Source: Candidatus Epilinea brevis (GTDB taxonomy: Bacteria > Chloroflexota > Anaerolineae > Epilineales > Epilineaceae). Taken from it: a stretch of DNA of 64,000 bases. The position numbers were made by a program, and so were the translations under genes. The notes beneath the pieces are model-generated. The model saw nothing but the letters and a program-made list of their open reading frames with translations. It was not told the DNA's origin and made no database searches. How positions within the stretch are numbered: position 1 is the stretch's first letter; each line of letters opens with the position of its first letter. Location: NCBI GenBank assembly GCA_016710785.1, contig JADJUE010000009.1:721494-785493 (forward strand), given 5' to 3'. Shown one piece after another: positions 60,135-64,000 of this stretch.

Positions 60135-60659
60135 ATGAGGAACCTGGCCATCGACCGCGAGCTGATCCTTCTGCGCCACGCCAAGTCCAGTTGGGGCCAG
60201 GCGGACCTGGCCGACCACGACCGCCCCTTGAACGGGCGGGGCCGCCGGCAGGCGCCGCTGGTGGGCGCCTGGCTGGCGGCCGAGGATTGCGAGCCGGACC
60301 TCGTCCTCTGCTCCAGCGCCCGCCGCGCCCGCGAGACCCTGGAGGGCTTGCTGGGCGCCAGCGGCTGGCAGCCGCCCGTGGTGTTCGAGGAAGGGCTTTA
60401 CCATGCCGGAGCCGGAAGCGGTGTTGGAGCTGATCGCCTGGCTGGCGGGCGATGTCCGTCGGCTGTTGGTCGTGGGCCACAATCCCGGTCTGAGCCTCCT
60501 GTCAGCCGATTGGCCGGGCGCGAGATCGCGTTACGCGCAGCCTGTCTGACGCGCTTCGAACTGTCCGCACCCTGGTCCGACATCGTGGCCGCCGGCCCCG
60601 GTTCGGCGCGGTTCATCGACCTGGCCTGTCCGGGCCACGACGCGGAGTCGGATGCTTGA
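60135..60659 (+). pseudogene. sixA: SixA-type phosphohistidine phosphatase, frameshifted
   Basis: N-terminal ELILLRHAKSSWGQADLADH contains the R-H catalytic motif; VLCSSARRARETLEGLL follows. The central part AVLELIAWLAGDVRRLLVVG with HNPGLSLL (second His) is in another frame between about 60400 and 60500, and the C-terminus (FELSAPWSDIVAAGPGSARF) returns to the first frame. Two compensating indels explain this. The enzyme removes phosphate from phospho-His of relay proteins. Confidence 0.8.
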
Positions 60660-61023
60660 GACCGCGCATGCAATCGAACGCGCGCAACACGAAGGTCACC
60701 GCTATATGGACCGCTGGCGCCGTTGACCTCGGAGCCTGTCGTCCTTAGACTGAAGGCATATCTGTAGCGGGTCCGCGCGTCCATTTTCCGACGCGGGATC
60801 CGAACCTCCGCCGACAGCGGCTCCTTTCCGGTGCTCGCCATCCACAAGCAAAAGTCCCTCTGCCGGTCGCCACCGCGGCGGCCGACGTCCGCCGTCGCAT
60901 CCGCAGGCAGTCCCGCCTTGCCGACCGCTGACGGCCTGCCCGCGCTGCGTCTGGAGCCGGGCGGTCCGACCCGCGGCCGCAAGGCCGTGCCGTCGCCCAC
61001 CCCGCCGCGCCGCGGCCCTCCGC
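60660..61023 (+). other. Interval between sixA and the receiver domain
   Basis: 364 bp without a clearly conserved protein. Frames with Arg/Pro/Gly-rich composition reach the receiver domain, so an N-terminal part of that protein could lie here, but no motif supports it. Confidence 0.3.
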
Positions 61024-61381
61024 ATGCTGTTGGCCGAGACCACCCTGAGAATAGCCTGCTCATCGCCCGGCTGCTCGAGCGCCAAGGCCACCAGGTGGTG
61101 GTTGTGCGCAACAGCCACGAGGCCGTGGGCGCTTCACCCTCCGACGTCTTCGACGCCGTGATGTTGGATCTGGTCATGCCGGAGATGGACGCCTTGGATG
61201 CCACCCGCGCCATCCGCGTCATGGAGGCGGGCTCCGGGCAGCTGCACGCCGGTGATCGCCGTGACCGCCGAGTCCCTGGACGAGGTGCAAGCAACCTGCG
61301 CCGACGCGGCCTGGACGCCTGCATGGCCAAGCCGCTGGAGCCGCCGCGGTGGTCGAGGCCTTGCTGAGCCTGGTCGGCTGA
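61024..61381 (+). pseudogene. CheY-like receiver domain, frameshifted
   Basis: About 119 aa once frames are joined: MLLAEDHPENSLL (one G missing after GAG near 61036), IARLLERQGHQVVVVRNSHE, the phosphoacceptor VMLDLVMPEMDALDAT, VIAVTAESLDEVQATCADA, LDACMAKPLEP. The sequence resembles receivers at the C-terminus of hybrid histidine kinases. It could be a stand-alone response regulator or the end of a larger protein. It is followed 20 nt later by the RlmI-like gene. Confidence 0.65.
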
Positions 61382-61401
61382 CAGACAGCGGCCACCATTC
61401 G

Positions 61402-62561
61402 ATGACCAACCACCCAGTGGCCGTCCTGCGCAAGGATCTGGCCGCCACCATCGCTTTAGGGCATCCCTGGATCTTCGACGGTACCGTTCTCGTTCCGGCC
61501 GGCATGGCGGCCGGGCAGGCCCTGGACCTGCATGACGGACGCGGCCGCTTCCTGGCGCGCGGCCTCTACGATCCGGCCAGCCCCATCGCCCTGCGCATCT
61601 GGACGCAGTGCCGACCAGCCCATCGACGAGGCCCTGCTGCGGGAGCGGGTGCGGCAGGCGGCGGTGCTGCGCCGCGCCACGGTGGACCGCGGAGCCAGCG
61701 ATGCCTGGCGCCTGGTGCATGGCGAAGCGGACGGCCTGCCGGCGCTGGTGGCCGACCGCTACGGCACGGTGGCGGTGCTGCGCTGCGGCAGCCCGGCAGT
61801 ACACGGTCTGCGCGCGGCCTTCGCCGCGGCGCTCTGACAATGGCCCGACCTGAAGGCCGTCGTCGAACGGCAGGCGGACGGCAGCCTCATGGCCTGGGAG
61901 GGGAGGTGCCGGAAGCGGCTCTGGTGGTGGAAGAACACGGCCTTCGACTGGAGGCGGACCTGCGCCGCAGGACACAAGACCGGACTGTACCTGGACCAGC
62001 GGGAGAACCGCCGGCGCGTGGGCCGGCTGGCCGCCGGACGGCGGTGCTCAACCTGTACCAGCTACACCGGTGGCTTCTCGGTGGCCGCCGCCCCAGGGGC
62101 GCGGCGCGGTGGACAGTGTCGACGGCCGGCCCGGCCCTGGCGGCCGCGGCCCGCACTCGCGCTGAACGGTCTGCCGCCCGAGAGCCTGGACTACGGCTTC
62201 CACGCCGTGGACGCCATGCAGTTCCTGGAAGCCAACCGCGGGCCCTGGGACCTGATCGTCGCCGACCCGCCCAGCATGGCGCCCTCGGCCGAGGCCCGGC
62301 CGAAGGCCCTGGTCGCCTATCGGCGCCTGAGCCGCCTCTGTCTGGAGCGACTGGCCCCGGGTGGCATCCTGGTCGGCTGTAAGCTGCTCCAGCCACATCA
62401 CCGCAGCGGATCTGCGCGGGGTTCTGGCCGACGCCGCGTCGCAGGCCGGGCGACCGCTGCGCCTGTTCGCCCTGCACGGGGCGGGGCCGGACCTCCGCCC
62501 GGTGCTGCCGGCGTTCCCGGAAGGCGATTACCTGCAGGCCTGGTACGGGTTGGCCACGTAG
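61402..62561 (+). pseudogene. RlmI-like 23S rRNA methyltransferase (PUA plus SAM domain), frameshifted
   Basis: N-terminal PUA part reads VLRKDLAATIALGHPWIFDG and FLARGLYDPASPIALRIWT. Then in other frames GEADGLPALVADRYG, GEVPEAALVVEEHGLR, HKTGLYLDQRENRR, VLNLYSYTGGFSVAAA-like sequence, HAVDAMQFLEANRGPWDLIV with ADPPSMAPS, and the C-terminal FPEGDYLQAWYGLAT with its stop at 62559-62561. The order and motifs fit class I RlmI/RlmK-type enzymes that make m5C in 23S rRNA. About six indels interrupt it. Confidence 0.75.
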
Positions 62562-62659
62562 GCGCACGATAGGCCGCAACGGGCGTGGCCACCCGTGGCC
62601 GTCACCGTTCCTGACCTGTCGCCGCCCGCGCCTTCTGACGCAGTTCTAACCCCGCCACC

Positions 62660-62689
62660 TTGGATGGCGCCTTCGGCCGTCGCTAGAAT
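62660..62689 (+). promoter_or_regulatory. Promoter of clpP
   Basis: TTGGAT at 62660-62665, 18-bp spacer, TAGAAT at 62684-62689; leader about 85 nt. Confidence 0.5.
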
Positions 62690-62779
62690 GGGCTGAAGCC
62701 GGCCCGCCAGGCGGGCGCCACGAAAGAAGCGGCCGACCCACGAACCCTGAGGACCTTTCGGCCGCAGGCCATCGTCCCG

Positions 62780-63387
62780 ATGGTCATCGAGACCACGGGC
62801 CGCGGCGAGGCAGGCCTATGACATCTACGCCTGCTGCTGCAGAACCGCATCATCTTCCTGGGCTATGTTCTATCGAGGACCAGATCGCCAATCTGATCGT
62901 GGCCCAGCTCCTGTACCTGGATCGGGAGGACCCGACCAGGACATCCACCTGTACATCAACTCCCCGGGCGGCGTGGTGTACGCGGGCCTGGCCATCTATG
63001 ACACCATGCAGCTGGTGCGGGCCAGCGTGCGCACGATCGCCGTGGGGGCCACGGCCTCGATGGCCACGGTGCTGCTGGCCGCCGGAGCGAAAGGCAGCGC
63101 ACGGCCCTGCCCAACGCCACCGTCCACCTGCATCCGGCGGGCGGCGGCAGCCGCGGCTACGCCGAGACGTGGCATCCAGGCGCTGAGCCGCTACGCCCGC
63201 ACCGCAAGATCCACCAGATTCTGGCGCATCACACGGGCCAGACGGTGGAGCGCGGGCCGACGACTTCCAGCGCGACCATTACATATGGCGGCCAACGAGG
63301 CTAAGGACTACGGCCTGATCGACGAAGTGCTGCCGGGTCCGGGAGGCATGCCGCGGCGCCGACGGAGCGGACATCACGTTCAATTAG
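62780..63387 (+). pseudogene. clpP: ATP-dependent Clp protease proteolytic subunit, frameshifted
   Basis: MVIETTGRGE at 62780 is the conserved ClpP opening (the true start may be slightly upstream). Pieces in three frames: LLQNRIIFLG, IEDQIANLIVAQLLYLDRED, DIHLYINSPGGVVYAGLAIY, IAVGATASMATVLLAAG (catalytic Ser), ATVHLHPAGGGSRGYAET (catalytic His), AANEAKDYGLIDEVLPG. The stop at 63385-63387 overlaps the convergent gene. Several one-base indels break the frame, although ClpP is expected to be functional in the cell. Confidence 0.85.
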
Positions 63388-64000
63388 GGGGCGATCAGGG
63401 GCGGCGGGGCGGCAGCGACCGCCCCCGCCCCAACCCGTACCACGACCACTGTCATCGCGAACAGCAGCACGCCCAGCCCCTGATGGGCCAGGGCCACCGC
63501 GATCGGCACGCCCAGGACGACAGTCGTGATGCCCGGCGGCAGCGAGCGACGACGATCGATACCAAGGTAGTGTTGCGCGCCGCGAAGCTTCCCGCCGTTC
63601 GCTGCGCTACGGGCGCGGGTGTGGACCCACACGGCATCGCCAGGACCAGGAATGCCAGCCAGCGGTGGACAAGTGGATGGTGGCGGGCGTATGGAAGAGG
63701 TTGCTCCACCAGGGCTGGACGGCTGACAACAGACCTGAGGCAGCAGCCGGCCAAACATCAGCGGCCAGGTATCCGACACGTGACCGGCTTGAGGGCGGCG
63801 ACCATGCGCATGGCTCACCAAAGGACGATTCAACAGCGCCGCCGCCAGGGCGCGTGCGAGTCCGGACGGCCGGCCAGGCGCGGCGGCGGCGGCGCCGGGC
63901 CGCAGCTCGAGGCCTGCCTCAAACAGAGGCCGGAGCGCCAGGGCGGCCAACAGGTGGGTGGTCAGTCGGAAGTGGCTGACCGCAGGCCGATCCACCAGGC
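63384..64000 (-). pseudogene. ctaA: Heme A synthase CtaA/COX15-like, partial and frameshifted
   Basis: Leftward, with its N-terminal part beyond the window end. HFRLTTHLLAALAL, HVSDTWPLMFGRLLP (the R/A-G-x-x-x-x-T-W-P-L-M region), IHPLVHRWLAFLVLAM-type segment with a heme His, and the last helices TVVLGVPIAVALAHQGLGVL with another His and LLFAMTVVVVRV. This is the C-terminal half of the eight-helix enzyme that oxidises heme O to heme A for aa3-type oxidases, implying aerobic respiration. At least one indel lies near 63650. Confidence 0.65.

Overview
High-GC (well over 60%) bacterial chromosomal DNA, most consistent with a Chloroflexota lineage (Anaerolineae/Ardenticatenia-like). This is an inference from gene order and protein style, not from a marker search: a division cluster running mraZ to ftsZ followed by nrdR, an FtsZ tail ending LEIPAFLRNR, Thr/Pro-rich linkers in secreted proteins, and secreted NTR/TIMP-like modules. 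No rRNA is present; there is one tRNA-Asp. Promoters are easy to see because TANAAT boxes stand out in the GC-rich background. Several of these boxes sit 6-9 nt before an ATG, which implies leaderless mRNAs.

Layout. 1-8.5 kb: dGTPase C-terminal part, recJ, a GT2 glycosyltransferase, then a leftward group (fhs with one frameshift, an RsmC-like methyltransferase, a small membrane protein, a beta-helix sugar-nucleotidyltransferase-like protein). 8.6-17 kb: rplY, then a tightly overlapped elongasome-plus-Min operon mreB-mreC-mreD-PBP2-minC-minD-minE-rodA. 17-20.9 kb: gltX, threonine aldolase, tRNA-Asp with a strong terminator, a GlsB/YeaQ protein and a Nudix hydrolase. 21-26 kb: a cytochrome c/copper monooxygenase-like secreted protein facing a leftward GT4-GT9-heptose-kinase-like cassette. 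26-32.3 kb: DUF3488-transglutaminase, PPIC foldase lipoprotein, degenerate metallo-beta-lactamase fold protein, HAD phosphatase and NHL lipoprotein. 32.4-48.8 kb: ssb, then the dcw cluster mraZ-rsmH-ftsL-ftsI-mraY-(MurD-like)-ftsW-murG-two unknown membrane proteins-murC/murB fusion-ftsQ-ftsA-ftsZ. 48.9-53.3 kb: nrdR, a receiver protein, a GNAT protein and a fused 2-oxoacid dehydrogenase E1.

53.3-64 kb is different. It holds an array of GATGCC repeats, a broken IS110-family transposase with a structured left end flanked by inverted repeats, then genes that are recognisable but cut by many one-base frameshifts: a three-module NTR protein, a VWA surface protein, argS, sixA, a receiver domain, an RlmI-like methyltransferase, clpP and a CtaA/COX15 heme A synthase. 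Because essential genes are hit and protein similarity is otherwise undamaged, read or assembly error toward a contig end is the simplest explanation.

How the genes work together: the window carries much of the cell's shape and division machinery (MreBCD/RodA/PBP2 for elongation, MinCDE for site selection, FtsLIWQAZ for septation, MraY/MurG/MurCB for precursor synthesis). The most unusual points are a MurD homologue that has lost its ATP-binding and catalytic residues yet is kept by coupled overlaps, the absence of murE and murF from the cluster, and two unfamiliar membrane proteins translationally coupled between murG and murC.
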